NCBI GenBank assembly: GCA_963691655.1
Contig: OY829327.1
Coordinates: 62,570,079-62,634,078 of the forward strand
Source of the DNA: Toxonevra muliebris
Taxonomy: Eukaryota; Arthropoda; Insecta; Diptera; Pallopteridae
Reading direction: 5' to 3'
Length of the DNA: 64,000 nt
Shown here: in pieces, positions 8,301-22,266 of the stretch
How the letters are laid out: every line of letters begins with the position of its first letter
Numbering within the stretch: the first letter of the stretch is position 1
Notes under the pieces: model-generated
The model's database searches: none
Told to the model about the DNA's origin: nothing
What the model saw: the letters and a program-made list of their open reading frames with translations, nothing else
Translations under genes and position numbers: made by a program

Positions 8301-11207
8301 CAGGGATGTTACATTAAAAAGGCAAAATTACTGTCTCCTTCCAAAAAAAATTCCGTTTTTCAGACAAAATTACTCTAAGTTTAAAAAAAAAATCTAGATT
8401 AATAAAAACACCATATTTTTATTGAAAAAGAGACAAAACAATTATAATTCCATTCGTTACATTAAAAAAAAAAACAATTTTTGTTTTCAGGCTTATAGTA
8501 TGTACATACTTATATATATATATAAAAAAAAATAATACATTGTCATAAAAAACGGACTTTTAGCATATTTACATAACCTTAACTTTTTTTCATGCATACA
8601 CATTTAATATAGGAATATATAGTTATTATTGCATTTCAGAATCAACTTTTTTAAAATGATAAGTATATTTTTAAAAACAGAAAAATTAAAAGTTTTATAC
8701 CAAACATGAACTTTTTGTATCATAAGTACTACATAAACACATAATTTATTACATTCAATAAGGAACTTTGAAGGTTTCAAAATTATTTTAATTGGTATGG
8801 TGGTCATACATAGTTTTACTTAACAATTGAAAGAGATTGTTTTCAAAAGTGATATTACCACAATCTCTTCATTTTCATCAATAAAATTTTTCGAAAGTAA
8901 AATACCATCTATGTAATGTGGATGTATCCAACCTATTTCTTATTTTAGTTTTGTTTAAATTGATTATGGAAAAAATTCTTTCTACTATTGCCGAACTATG
9001 TGGCAAGGAAAATATATGTTTCAGTAACTTTTTGAGATGTGGAGTCATTAAGGAATCATCACCTTTCTTTATATCAAAAACATTTTTCCAAAATTCCATA
9101 ATATCATCTTTTTCAATATTTGTCAAATTTCTAATAAGACGAAATTCATTATCCAAATCATTTAGATCATCTTCTGTAATGACATGGGGAAAACGTGCAG
9201 CTAATGGTGCAATAGATACATTTTCATTGAAATGTAATGGATTCAAAATGTTAAGAAGTTTAAAAACTTGTGCTTTTTGAGTGCCAATCGGAAATCATTT
9301 TTTTATTTGTAAAATACCTTCAATATAGAAATTCAGGCAAAAAGTTTTCTGCTTCAACATCCAAAACGTTTCCTAAAAAATATGCGTTTAATATTCCTCC
9401 TAGGTATACTTTTTTTAAAGGTAGGTGAAATTTGGTGTCAGCGAAATTTAAATTACCAATTAAATTATTATTTATATATTTAGGATCAATAAAATTTTCT
9501 AAAATTGTGATATGAATAAGACTAATTCGTTCATAAAGTACATGGATTCTTACCTTTTCACATTGCTTTTCTGTGTTAAAGTTAGTAAAAAGCGGAAGAA
9601 TGTATTCCAAAAACTCCAAATATAACTTAGTCAGCGGATTTTCAAACCACTCGAATATGTTTTCTGCTGAACTAATTTTATTTATTTGTGATTCGACTTT
9701 GAAATACATTTTGAGGGCTATAAAATGATTTAAAACTCTTTTAACACAATTAACTATTGATAGCTTGCGCGTTCCTGAAGGGTGAATCATTTTGAGGTTT
9801 GAGGTGCCACACCTTCTGAAATGTACTAAGCTCAAAGGTTCTTTTATGACTATAACTTATGTAGTTATATACATTTCGCAACCCTTTTTCTAACGATTCT
9901 GGAAGTTTTGAGCAAGCATATAAAGCACATAGATGAAAGCAATGGCAAACACATTTTATACTAAATAAAGATGGAATAATTTCCTTAAATCTTGAACAAA
10001 AAGAGTTATGTTGCCCGGTCATATTATTTGCACCATCTGCTGCAAATCCAATTAAATTTTCTTTGCATGGGATGTTGTTTTGATGGAAAAAGGAAAAGCT
10101 TCAGCAGTCGCTTCAGTCACCTCAATCAACCTCAAAAACTTGTCTTCAGCCTTAAAATTTACATTATTGAAAAGGCGAACAACTAAAGGCAACTGCTTCA
10201 AGTTTCCTACATCGGTGGACTCGTCAATTATAAGCGAAAATATATTTTGTTGTAAACGACTTAATTTATCCTTTTCACATTTGCCTAAAACATTTTTTAC
10301 AATCATAGTTTGCTTTATACCGTGATGATGAATTTTCAATAGATTTACAATTTAAAGAAATCCTTTTTAATAACGCTCAGAAATCAGGAGCTGTATTAAA
10401 AGCGAGATTATGCTTTACAATAAAGCTGGCAATAACGAGCTCAGATTCTTTTTCATTTCGCTTACCGCCGACTCTGATAACATCACAAATCGAGGTTTGT
10501 TTTTTAAGGGAATTCTCATTTTTAATGTGACGTAGACTTTGAGCATGGTTTTTAATTTCACTCATACCAACTTTTCCATCAAACCGACAAATTTTGCATC
10601 TATTAAAAAACCTTTTGGGCTTTAACATACAAATTTGAAGGTGTTTTCTCACGAAGTGCAATACTTATGTATTCTTATTTTGTATTTATCATCCGAGCAT
10701 TCTTCTGAGCCCATTTTTTCTGCAAAAATGATAAGCTTTTATATGCAATCACCATACAAATATATTTAATTTCATTCAATTTAGTACCTGTTTTTTACAA
10801 GATGTACATTTATCTTTAAAAGATGCTTAAAAACAGTATATTTACGCAGCAAAGACAAATTTCTCACGAAGCGCGCGAACCAAAAACAGAAAACGCTTTG
10901 ATCGCCATTATATTTATGCAGTGATGCAAGGTGGGGTAGGTACCACACAGAGTTGATTTTTTATTTTCTGAAGGACAATCTCGCAAAAAGTAATAAAGCA
11001 AAAGCTAGTAGTTTTCCGAGTCCAAAAATTATTAAGTTTAGCATGTGTGTTAAGAATTTCTGTTGCATTTTTAAAATTACTGTGTTTTTGTCAATTTTTA
11101 CCCTACATTTTTTAAATTACGTTACTTTTCTGAGCAATTACTGTCCTACTGTACGCTACCCCAAATTACCGTACAAAAACGTAATTACTGTACGTGTAAC
11201 ATCACTG
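8301..11207 (-). mobile_element. hAT transposon copy 2
   Basis: TSD GCTATAAC lies at 8293-8300 and 11208-11215. Length 2907 bp, same ends as copy 1, with a slightly longer TA run near 8513. Confidence 0.94.
8878..10714 (-). pseudogene. Decayed BED-finger hAT transposase, copy 2
   Basis: All domain blocks and frame breaks match copy 1: BED finger 10661-10377, IIDESTD block 10339-10052, hATC 9246-8878. No further lesion was seen in these blocks. Confidence 0.88.
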
Positions 11208-12903
11208 GCTATAACATTCATTTTCATGGTGTCACAATATGACGTGAATGCTATAGTATTCAAATCAAGAATACCAATTTCGACATTCAATTCTATATAG
11301 CATCCACATAATCCACAACTGAACTGATCTATGTAGTGCTTTAGTTTTCAGTGTATATAACTAGTAAAATGTGATATTGTTACACCTTGGAAAAAACGTG
11401 TATAATCAAAATTTAAATATTACGATTACTTTAAGAGAGCCGCCATGTTTTTTTTTTGCACCTCGATACAATTTTGAGTGTCCGCAAACGTGTTAACCAT
11501 CGATATAAAATAAAACTGTAATATTTTTTTAAAATATAAGAATTTTATAATAATTTTGTTTCTTTATTTTTTAAAAATTTATTCAATACTAGAGGGGCAG
11601 GGTCGCTTCGCGACAGTATGAACATATTTCACTTATACATATTTTGCTGACGGAAAAAACCTACATCACTTCAAATAAAATGGGGTTGCCGAAGATGCAC
11701 TGTTGCATTTTATTGGAAAATACTAATATTTTATGGATAAATACATTTTGTTTTGCCACCCTTTTGTTGTTTGGTTGTGAGACTGCTGTTTAAAAAATTA
11801 CTTAATAATTTTTATAAAAACATGGTAATTCAGTGACTAAGAAACAAATTGACGGAGCTTATTTTAATAGTTTACAAATTTTAAACAGTAGTTTTCCGCG
11901 TTTTTCATATATGTAATATTTTTGATGTGTAAACATTTTAGCTCACGGTATGGGTAAAATTTCAAATGTGTAAAATGTAAGAATAACTGTAACGTAAGAT
12001 GTAAGATAACTGTAATGTCCAGTTCCCCTCTCGCTCACACTACTGCGCGGCATAACTGTGCTACTCTAAATAACAAAGAGAAGAGAGAAAAAGAGAAGAG
12101 AGGGAGAAATTAAAATACGAGCGGAGTTTGTTTGTTTGCAGGGATGCCAACTAACTTTTTCTTTCTCCCCGATAGCCCTCGGGAAACTCCCCGATTTTCG
12201 ATCAAATTCCCCGCAACGGTATATTTTCATATTATAACAGCGCGACACGCACTTTTTATATAAACATTTTACAAAAACGAATAATACATTGAAATTTATC
12301 TCGGTAAGTGTTATTTTAGGGCGACCCTGAACTTTCTCGGTCCAAAACTTAACCAATTTTTATAGGATTCGTACATTATTAAAAATGTACTTTCTGAATC
12401 CGGAATTCTTATGACACATGGGAGATTTCATTTCAAGGGAACCCACTCTTAACATCGATCGGGCTCAAACCTGCCAGAGTTTATTCAAATTGGGTAGTAG
12501 TTACCACACCAAATTTGAACGAGATAAGGTGTGTCGAGTTACTATACGTTCATTTTAATAGATAAACAATCCTCAGCCCACTTTTGGACATCAAAGTTAT
12601 CAAAGGAAAAGACATGGGCTTTCTTTTTTGAAAATTTTATAGTATACTTTTAAAAGCCTATACTTTTGAAATATAAAAAAAATAATAATATTTTGAAAAA
12701 TCTAGACCAGTGAAATTTGGATGAAATTGTGGTACTGCTTTCACATGCCTTCAATATGATACCTAACAAGCTCGCAGTTTTCTTAAGTGACTAACCAATT
12801 AAGCGTAGTTGATATCGGTGGTAGTGCTTGAAAATTTAAAAGATGATATCTGCGCATTGTGAGGCAAATGTGAACCTGCAAAATTTTAAAGGGTTTTCCA
12901 TTA

Positions 12904-13583
12904 AGGACATAGCAATTTTATCTATTAACACAGAATTTTTTGAGATATTGAGTTCAAATTTGTTGTGGGCACTACACACAGAATTTTTTGAGATATTGAG
13001 TTCAAATTTATTGTGGGCACTACCTACACACAAGCATTACATTTTATGAATGAAATTAGATTTGATCATATGACCATCACGAGCCCGTTTACAGCGAAAA
13101 CGACCGTCATGTTACCGTCAATGGAGAGCACTATCGTGTTATGTTGGACGATTATTTGTGGCCAGAATTGAATGAACTTGACATCAACGATATGTGGTTT
13201 CAACAAGACGGTGCCACTAGGCACACAGCATGCGTCACAATCGATTTATTGAAAGGCAAATCCGGTGAACGTGTTATCTCGAGAAATGTTCTGGTGGAAT
13301 GGCCATTGGATTTCTTTTTATGGGGCTATATCAAATCACTGGTCTATGCCAACAAGCCAGCAACTTTAGACGAGCTCAAAGACAATATCAAACGCGAAAT
13401 TGTCAACGTTTCGGTCGAAATGTGTGCGAGAGTGGTCGAAAATTGGGTACAAAGAATTGATCGCTGTAAACGGGTAAATTTCATTCATAAAGTGTAATGC
13501 TTGTGTGTAGTGCCCACAATAAATATTAACTCAATATCTCAAAAAATTCTGTGTTTTATTAATAGATAAAATTGTTATGTCCC
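12904..13583 (+). mobile_element. Fold-back mariner derivative, copy 3
   Basis: TA flanks lie at 12902-12903 and 13584-13585. Structure as in copy 2. Confidence 0.9.
13099..13497 (+). pseudogene. Mariner transposase remnant, copy 3
   Basis: It has the consensus core with the 25-bp-deleted tail. Confidence 0.86.
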
Positions 13584-13830
13584 TAATGGATGGTTACCAC
13601 TTTTGGAAGAGACGAGAAAAAAGCAATAAATGTATGTACATAAGGAATATGTTAAATTGGTTTTAAATCATTTTAAATAAGAAAAAAATGTTTATTGTTT
13701 TATTTTTTTTATTTTAAACTTATTTTTATATGTTTATAAAAATGTATTGCGTTATTGTCTTGTCTTCCATCGATACTAGCACTTACCACATCTGTGACCT
13801 TAACACGTTCGCGGACATGAATGCTATAAC

Positions 13831-16737
13831 CAGGGATGTTACATTAAAAAGGCAAAATTACTGTCTCCTTCCAAAAAAAATTCCGTTTTTCAGACAAAAT
13901 TACTCTAAGTTTAAAAAAAAAATCTAGATTAATAAAAACACCATATTTTTATTGAAAAAGAGACAAAACAATTATAATTCCATTCGTTACATTAAAAAAA
14001 AAAACAATTTTTGTTTTCAGGCTTATAGTATGTACATACTTATATATATATATAAAAAAAAATAATACATTGTCATAAAAAACGGACTTTTAGCATATTT
14101 ACATAACCTTAACTTTTTTTCATGCATACACATTTAATATAGGAATATATAGTTATTATTGCATTTCAGAATCAACTTTTTTAAAATGATAAGTATATTT
14201 TTAAAAACAGAAAAATTAAAAGTTTTATACCAAACATGAACTTTTTGTATCATAAGTACTACATAAACACATAATTTATTACATTCAATAAGGAACTTTG
14301 AAGGTTTCAAAATTATTTTAATTGGTATGGTGGTCATACATAGTTTTACTTAACAATTGAAAGAGATTGTTTTCAAAAGTGATATTACCACAATCTCTTC
14401 ATTTTCATCAATAAAATTTTTCGAAAGTAAAATACCATCTATGTAATGTGGATGTATCCAACCTATTTCTTATTTTAGTTTTGTTTAAATTGATTATGGA
14501 AAAAATTCTTTCTACTATTGCCGAACTATGTGGCAAGGAAAATATATGTTTCAGTAACTTTTTGAGATGTGGAGTCATTAAGGAATCATCACCTTTCTTT
14601 ATATCAAAAACATTTTTCCAAAATTCCATAATATCATCTTTTTCAATATTTGTCAAATTTCTAATAAGACGAAATTCATTATCCAAATCATTTAGATCAT
14701 CTTCTGTAATGACATGGGGAAAACGTGCAGCTAATGGTGCAATAGATACATTTTCATTGAAATGTAATGGATTCAAAATGTTAAGAAGTTTAAAAACTTG
14801 TGCTTTTTGAGTGCCAATCGGAAATCATTTTTTTATTTGTAAAATACCTTCAATATAGAAATTCAGGCAAAAAGTTTTCTGCTTCAACATCCAAAACGTT
14901 TCCTAAAAAATATGCGTTTAATATTCCTCCTAGGTATACTTTTTTTAAAGGTAGGTGAAATTTGGTGTCAGCGAAATTTAAATTACCAATTAAATTATTA
15001 TTTATATATTTAGGATCAATAAAATTTTCTAAAATTGTGATATGAATAAGACTAATTCGTTCATAAAGTACATGGATTCTTACCTTTTCACATTGCTTTT
15101 CTGTGTTAAAGTTAGTAAAAAGCGGAAGAATGTATTCCAAAAACTCCAAATATAACTTAGTCAGCGGATTTTCAAACCACTCGAATATGTTTTCTGCTGA
15201 ACTAATTTTATTTATTTGTGATTCGACTTTGAAATACATTTTGAGGGCTATAAAATGATTTAAAACTCTTTTAACACAATTAACTATTGATAGCTTGCGC
15301 GTTCCTGAAGGGTGAATCATTTTGAGGTTTGAGGTGCCACACCTTCTGAAATGTACTAAGCTCAAAGGTTCTTTTATGACTATAACTTATGTAGTTATAT
15401 ACATTTCGCAACCCTTTTTCTAACGATTCTGGAAGTTTTGAGCAAGCATATAAAGCACATAGATGAAAGCAATGGCAAACACATTTTATACTAAATAAAG
15501 ATGGAATAATTTCCTTAAATCTTGAACAAAAAGAGTTATGTTGCCCGGTCATATTATTTGCACCATCTGCTGCAAATCCAATTAAATTTTCTTTGCATGG
15601 GATGTTGTTTTGATGGAAAAAGGAAAAGCTTCAGCAGTCGCTTCAGTCACCTCAATCAACCTCAAAAACTTGTCTTCAGCCTTAAAATTTACATTATTGA
15701 AAAGGCGAACAACTAAAGGCAACTGCTTCAAGTTTCCTACATCGGTGGACTCGTCAATTATAAGCGAAAATATATTTTGTTGTAAACGACTTAATTTATC
15801 CTTTTCACATTTGCCTAAAACATTTTTTACAATCATAGTTTGCTTTATACCGTGATGATGAATTTTCAATAGATTTACAATTTAAAGAAATCCTTTTTAA
15901 TAACGCTCAGAAATCAGGAGCTGTATTAAAAGCGAGATTATGCTTTACAATAAAGCTGGCAATAACGAGCTCAGATTCTTTTTCATTCCGCTTACCGCCG
16001 ACTCTGATAACATCACAAATCGAGGTTTGTTTTTTAAGGGAATTCTCATTTTTAATGTGACGTAGACTTTGAGCATGGTTTTTAATTTCACTCATACCAA
16101 CTTTTCCATCAAACCGACAAATTTTGCATCTATTAAAAAACCTTTTGGGCTTTAACATACAAATTTGAAGGTGTTTTCTCACGAAGTGCAATACTTATGT
16201 ATTCTTATTTTGTATTTATCATCCGAGCATTCTTCTGAGCCCATTTTTTCTGCAAAAATGATAAGCTTTTATATGCAATCACCATACAAATATATTTAAT
16301 TTCATTCAATTTAGTACCTGTTTTTTACAAGATGTACATTTATCTTTAAAAGATGCTTAAAAACAGTATATTTACGCAGCAAAGACAAATTTCTCACGAA
16401 GCGCGCGAACCAAAAACAGAAAACGCTTTGATCGCCATTATATTTATGCAGTGATGCAAGGTGGGGTAGGTACCACACAGAGTTGATTTTTTATTTTCTG
16501 AAGGACAATCTCGCAAAAAGTAATAAAGCAAAAGCTAGTAGTTTTCCGAGTTCAAAAATTATTAAGTTTAGCATGTGTGTTAAGAATTTCTGTTGCATTT
16601 TTAAAATTACTGTGTTTTTGTCAATTTTTACCCTACATTTTTTAAATTACGTTACTTTTCTGAGCAATTACTGTCCTACTGTACGCTACCCCAAATTACC
16701 GTACAAAAACGTAATTACTGTACGTGTAACATCACTG
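13831..16737 (-). mobile_element. hAT transposon copy 3
   Basis: TSD GCTATAAC lies at 13823-13830 and 16738-16745. Length 2907 bp. Confidence 0.94.
14408..16244 (-). pseudogene. Decayed BED-finger hAT transposase, copy 3
   Basis: The protein blocks are the same as in copies 1 and 2. A silent T-to-C change lies near 15988. BED finger 16191-15907, hATC 14776-14408. Confidence 0.88.
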
Positions 16738-18413
16738 GCTATAACATTCATTTTCATGGTGTCACAATATGACGTGAATGCTATAGTATTCAAATCAAGA
16801 ATACCAATTTCGACATTCAATTCTATATAGCATCCACATAATCCACAACTGAACTGATCTATGTAGTGCTTTAGTTTTCAGTGTATATAACTAGTAAAAT
16901 GTGATATTGTTACACCTTGGAAAAAACGTGTATAATCAAAATTTAAATATTACGATTACTTTAAGAGAGCCGCCATGTTTTTTTTTTGCACCTCGATACA
17001 ATTTTGAGTGTCCGCAAACGTGTTAACCATCGATATAAAATAAAACTGTAATATTTTTTTAAAATATAAGAATTTTATAATAATTTTGTTTCTTTATTTT
17101 TTAAAAATTTATTCAATACTAGAGGGGCAGGGTCGCTTCGCGACAGTATGAACATATTTCACTTATACATATTTTGCTGACGGAAAAAACCTACATCACT
17201 TCAAATAAAATGGGGTTGCCGAAGATGCACTGTTGCATTTTATTGGAAAATACTAATATTTTATGGATAAATACATTTTGTTTTGCCACCCTTTTGTTGT
17301 TTGGTTGTGAGACTGCTGTTTAAAAAATTACTTAATAATTTTTATAAAAACATGGTAATTCAGTGACTAAGAAACAAATTGACGGAGCTTATTTTAATAG
17401 TTTACAAATTTTAAACAGTAGTTTTCCGCGTTTTTCATATATGTAATATTTTTGATGTGTAAACATTTTAGCTCACGGTATGGGTAAAATTTCAAATGTG
17501 TAAAATGTAAGAATAACTGTAACGTAAGATGTAAGATAACTGTAATGTCCAGTTCCCCTCTCGCTCACACTACTGCGCGGCATAACTGTGCTACTCTAAA
17601 TAACAAAGAGAAGAGAGGGAGAAATTAAAATACGAGCGGAGTTTGTTTGTTTGCAGGGATGCCAACTAACTTTTTCTTTCTCCCCGATAGCCCTCGGGAA
17701 ACTCCCCGATTTTCGATCAAATTCCCCGCAACGGTATATTTTCATATTATAACAGCGCGACACGCACTTTTTATATAAACATTTTACAAAAACGAATAAT
17801 ACCTTGAAATTTATCTCGGTAAGTGTTATTTTAGGGCGACCCTGAACTTTCTCGGTCCAAAACTTAACCAATTTTTATAGGATTCGTACATTATTAAAAA
17901 TGTACTTTCTGAATCCGGAATTCTTATGACACATGGGAGATTTCATTTCAAGGGAACCCACTCTTAACATCGATCGGGCTCAAACCTGCCAGAGTTTATT
18001 CAAATTGGGTAGTAGTTACCACACCAAATTTGAACGAGATAAGGTGTGTCGAGTTACTATACGTTCATTTTAATAGATAAACAATCCTCAGCCCACTTTT
18101 GGACATCAAAGTTATCAAAAGACATGGGCTTTCTTTTTTGAAAATTTTATAGTATACTTTTAAAAGCCTATACTTTTGAAATATAAAAAAAATAATAATA
18201 TTTTGAAAAATCTAGACCAGTGAAATTTGGATGAAATTGTGGTACTGCTTTCACATGCCTTCAATATGATACCTAACAAGCTCGCAGTTTTCTTAAGTGA
18301 CTAACCAATTAAGCGTAGTTGATATCGGTGGTAGTGCTTGAAAATTTAAAAGATGATATCTGCGCATTGTGAGGCAAATGTGAACCTGCAAAATTTTAAA
18401 GGGTTTTCCATTA

Positions 18414-19115
18414 AGGACATAGCAATTTTATCTATTAACACAGAATTTTTTGAGATATTGAGTTCAAATTTGTTGTGGGCACTACACACAGAATTTTTTG
18501 AGATATTGAGTTCAAATTTATTGTGGGCACTACCTACACACAAGCATTACATTTTATGAATGAAATTAGATTTGATCATATGACCATCACGAGCCCGTTT
18601 ACAGCGAAAACGACCGTCATGTTACCGTCAATGGAGAGCACTATCGTGTTATGTTGGACGATTATTTGTGGCCAGAATTGAATGAACTTGACATCAACGA
18701 TATGTGGTTTCAACAAGACGGTGCCACTAGGCACACAGCATGCGTCACAATCGATTTATTGAAAGGCAAATCCGGTGAACGTGTTATCTCGAGAAATGTT
18801 CTGGTGGAATGGCCATTGGATTTCTTTTTATGGGGCTATATCAAATCACTGGTCTATGCCAACAAGCCAGCAACTTTAGACGAGCTCAAAGACAATATCA
18901 AACGCGAAATTGTCAACGTTTCGGTCGAAATGTGTGCGAGAGTGGTCGAAAATTGGGTACAAAGAATTGATCGCTGTAAACGGGCTCGTGGTGGTCATAT
19001 GATCGAAATCGAATTTCATTCATAAAGTGTAATGCTTGTGTGTAGTGCCCACAATAAATATTAACTCATCTCAAAAAATTCTGTGTTTTATTAATAGATA
19101 AAATTGTTATGTCCC
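18414..19115 (+). mobile_element. Fold-back mariner derivative, copy 4 (full right arm)
   Basis: TA flanks lie at 18412-18413 and 19116-19117. The right arm is complete (18972-19115, 144 bp), matching the left arm of about 145 bp once the 48-bp duplication is discounted. Confidence 0.91.
18609..19025 (+). pseudogene. Mariner transposase remnant, copy 4
   Basis: It keeps the native-type C-terminus ARGGHMIEIEFHS, which matches the family's conserved RGGHMPEI-type end. Confidence 0.87.
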
Positions 19116-19362
19116 TAATGGATGGTTACCACTTTTGGAAGAGACGAGAAAAAAGCAATAAATGTATGTACATAAGGAATATGTTAAATTGGTTTTAAAT
19201 CATTTTAAATAAGAAAAAAATGTTTATTGTTTTATTTTTTTTATTTTAAGCTTATTTTTATATGTTTATAAAAATGTATTGCGTTATTGTCTTGTCTTCC
19301 ATCGATACTTGCACTTACCACATCTGTGACCTTAACACGTTCGCGGACATGAGTGCTATAAC

Positions 19363-22266
19363 CAGGGATGTTACATTAAAAAGGCAAAATTACTGTCTCC
19401 TTCCAAAAAAAATTCCGTTTTTCAGACAAAATTACTCTAAGTTTAAAAAAAAATCTAGATTAATAAAAACACCATATTTTTATTGAAAAAGAGACAAAAC
19501 AATTATAATTCCATTCGTTACATTAAAAAAAAAAACAATTTTTGTTTTCAGGCTTATAGTATGTACATACTTATATATATATAAAAAAAAATAATACATT
19601 GTCATAAAAAACGGACTTTTAGCATATTTACATAACCTTAACTTTTTTTCATGCATACACATTTAATATAGGAATATATAGTTATTATTGCATTTCAGAA
19701 TCAACTTTTTTAAAATGATAAGTATATTTTTAAAAACAGAAAAATTAAAAGTTTTATACCAAACATGAACTTTTTGTATCATAAGTACTACATAAACACA
19801 TAATTTTTTACATTCAATAAGGAACTTTGAAGGTTTCAAAATTATTTTAATTGGTATGGTGGTCATACATAGTTTTACTTAACAATTGAAAGAGATTGTT
19901 TTCAAAAGTGATATTACCACAATCTCTTCATTTTCATCAATAAAATTTTTCGAAAGTAAAATACCATCTATGTAATGTGGATGTATCCAACCTATTTCTT
20001 ATTTTAGTTTTGTTTAAATTGATTATGGAAAAAATTCTTTCTACTATTGCCGAACTATGTGGCAAGGAAAATATATGTTTCAGTAACTTTTTGAGATGTG
20101 GAGTCATTAAGGAATCATCACCTTTCTTTATATCAAAAACATTTTTCCAAAATTCCATAATATCATCTTTTTCAATATTTGTCAAATTTCTAATAAGACG
20201 AAATTCATTATCCAAATCATTTAGATCATCTTCTGTAATGACATGGGGAAAACGTGCAGCTAATGGTGCAATAGATACATTTTCATTGAAATGTAATGGA
20301 TTCAAAATGTTAAGAAGTTTAAAAACTTGTGCTTTTTGAGTGCCAATCGGAAATCATTTTTTTATTTGTAAAATACCTTCAATATAGAAATTCAGGCAAA
20401 AAGTTTTCTGCTTCAACATCCAAAACGTTTCCTAAAAAATATGCGTTTAATATTCCTCCTAGGTATACTTTTTTTAAAGGTAGGTGAAATTTGGTGTCAG
20501 CGAAATTTAAATTACCAATTAAATTATTATTTATATATTTAGGATCAATAAAATTTTCTAAAATTGTGATATGAATAAGACTAATTCGTTCATAAAGTAC
20601 ATGGATTCTTACCTTTTCACATTGCTTTTCTGTGTTAAAGTTAGTAAAAAGCGGAAGAATGTATTCCAAAAACTCCAAATATAACTTAGTCAGCGGATTT
20701 TCAAACCACTCGAATATGTTTTCTGCTGAACTAATTTTAATTATTTGTGATTCGACTTTGAAATACATTTTGAGGGCTATAAAATGATTTAAAACTCTTT
20801 TAACACAATTAACTATTGATAGCTTGCGCGTTCCTGAAGGGTGAATCATTTTGAGGTTTTAGGTGCCACATCTTCTGAAATGTACTAAGCTCAAAGGTTC
20901 TTTTATGACTATAACTTATGTAGTTATATACATTTCGCAACCCTTTTTCTAACGATTCTGGAAGTTTTGAGCAAGCATATAAAGCACATAGATGAAAGCA
21001 ATGGCAAACACATTTTATACTAAATAAAGATGGAATAATTTCCTTAAATCTTGAACAAAAAGAGTTATGTTGCCCGGTCATATTATTTGCACCATCTGCT
21101 GCAAATCCAATTAAATTTTCTTTGCATGGGATGTTGTTTTGATGGAAAAAGGAAAAGCTTCAGCAGTCGCTTCAGTCACCTCAATCAACCTCAAAAACTT
21201 GTCTTCAGCCTTAAAATTTACATTATTGAAAAGGCGAACAACTAAAGGCAACTGCTTCAAGTTTCCTACATCGGTGGACTCGTCAATTATAAGCGAAAAT
21301 ATATTTTGTTGTAAACGACTTAATTTATCCTTTTCACATTTGCCTAAAACATTTTTTACAATCATAGTTTGCTTTATACCGTGATGATGAATTTTCAATA
21401 GATTTACAATTTAAAGAAATCCTTTTTAATAACGCTCAGAAATCAGGAGCTGTATTAAAAGCGAGATTATGCTTTACAATAAAGCTGGCAATAACGAGCT
21501 CAGATTCTTTTTCATTTCGCTTACCGCCGACTCTGATAACATCACAAATCGAGGTTTGTTTTTTAAGGGAATTCTCATTTTTAATGTGACGTAGACTTTG
21601 AGCATGGTTTTTAATTTCACTCATACCAACTTTTCCATCAAACCGACAAATTTTGCATCTATTAAAAAACCTTTTGGGCTTTAACATACAAATTTGAAGG
21701 TGTTTTCTCACGAAGTGCAATACTTATGTATTCTTATTTTGTATTTATCATCCGAGCATTCTTCTGAGCCCATTTTTTCTGCAAAAATGATAAGCTTTTA
21801 TATGCAATCACCATACAAATATATTTAATTTCATTCAATTTAGTACCTGTTTTTTACAAGATGTACATTTATCTTTAAAAGATGCTTAAAAACAGTATAT
21901 TTACGCAGCAAAGACAAATTTCTCACGAAGCGCGCGAACCAAAAACAGAAAACGCTTTGATCGCCATTATATTTATGCAGTGATGCAAGGTGGGGTAGGT
22001 ACCACACAGAGTTGATTTTTTATTTTCTGAAGGACAATCTCGCAAAAAGTAATAAAGCAAAAGCTAGTAGTTTTCCGAGTCCAAAAATTATTAAGTTTAG
22101 CATGTGTGTTAAGAATTTCTGTTGCATTTTTAAAATTACTGTGTTTTTGTCAATTTTTACCCTACATTTTTTAAATTACGTTACTTTTCTGAGCAATTAC
22201 TGTCCTACTGTACGCTACCCCAAATTACCGTACAAAAACGTAATTACTGTACGTGTAACATCACTG
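19363..22266 (-). mobile_element. hAT transposon copy 4
   Basis: TSD GCTATAAC lies at 19355-19362 and 22267-22274. Length 2904 bp. The MITE base just outside the left TSD differs from units 1-3 (GAGTGCTATAAC), as in unit 5. Confidence 0.94.
19937..21773 (-). pseudogene. Decayed BED-finger hAT transposase, copy 4
   Basis: Beyond the shared frameshifts there is an Asn-to-Ile change (SQIIKISS near 20740) and Val-to-Met (QKMWHL near 20871). A base change near 20858 places a stop just before the HPSGTRKL block, shortening that frame compared with copies 1-3. Confidence 0.88.

Larger units (their letters stand above)
5528..11042 (+). repeat. Array unit 2
   Basis: This unit lacks one copy of the 15-bp GA-rich block (near 6562), as do units 4 and 5. 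It carries the 25-bp mariner deletion of units 1-3 and the long mariner right terminus (ACTCAATATCTC). It has a private change, CCAGAATTC for CCGGAATTC, near 6870. Confidence 0.95.
8274..11492. mobile_element. piggyBac-like MITE with nested hAT, copy 2
   Basis: TTAA lies at 8270-8273 and 11493-11496. The right TIR has the A form (CCGCAAACG), one mismatch to the left TIR. Confidence 0.6.
11043..16572 (+). repeat. Array unit 3
   Basis: It has the GA-rich duplication, the 25-bp mariner deletion and the long mariner terminus. A private substitution near 12286 (ATACATTG for ATACCTTG) distinguishes it. Confidence 0.95.
13804..17022. mobile_element. piggyBac-like MITE with nested hAT, copy 3
   Basis: TTAA lies at 13800-13803 and 17023-17026. 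One TIR mismatch, as in copy 2. Confidence 0.6.
16573..22101 (+). repeat. Array unit 4
   Basis: This is the first unit with the full-length right arm of the mariner (25 bp more than units 1-3). It lacks the GA-rich duplicate and 5 bp near 18117 (GTTATCAAAAGACATG). From about 19240 to 20870 it shares private variants with unit 5, for example TTAAGCTTA near 19249, a serine codon in the MITE/hAT left end, and the ATC change near 20740. Confidence 0.95.
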
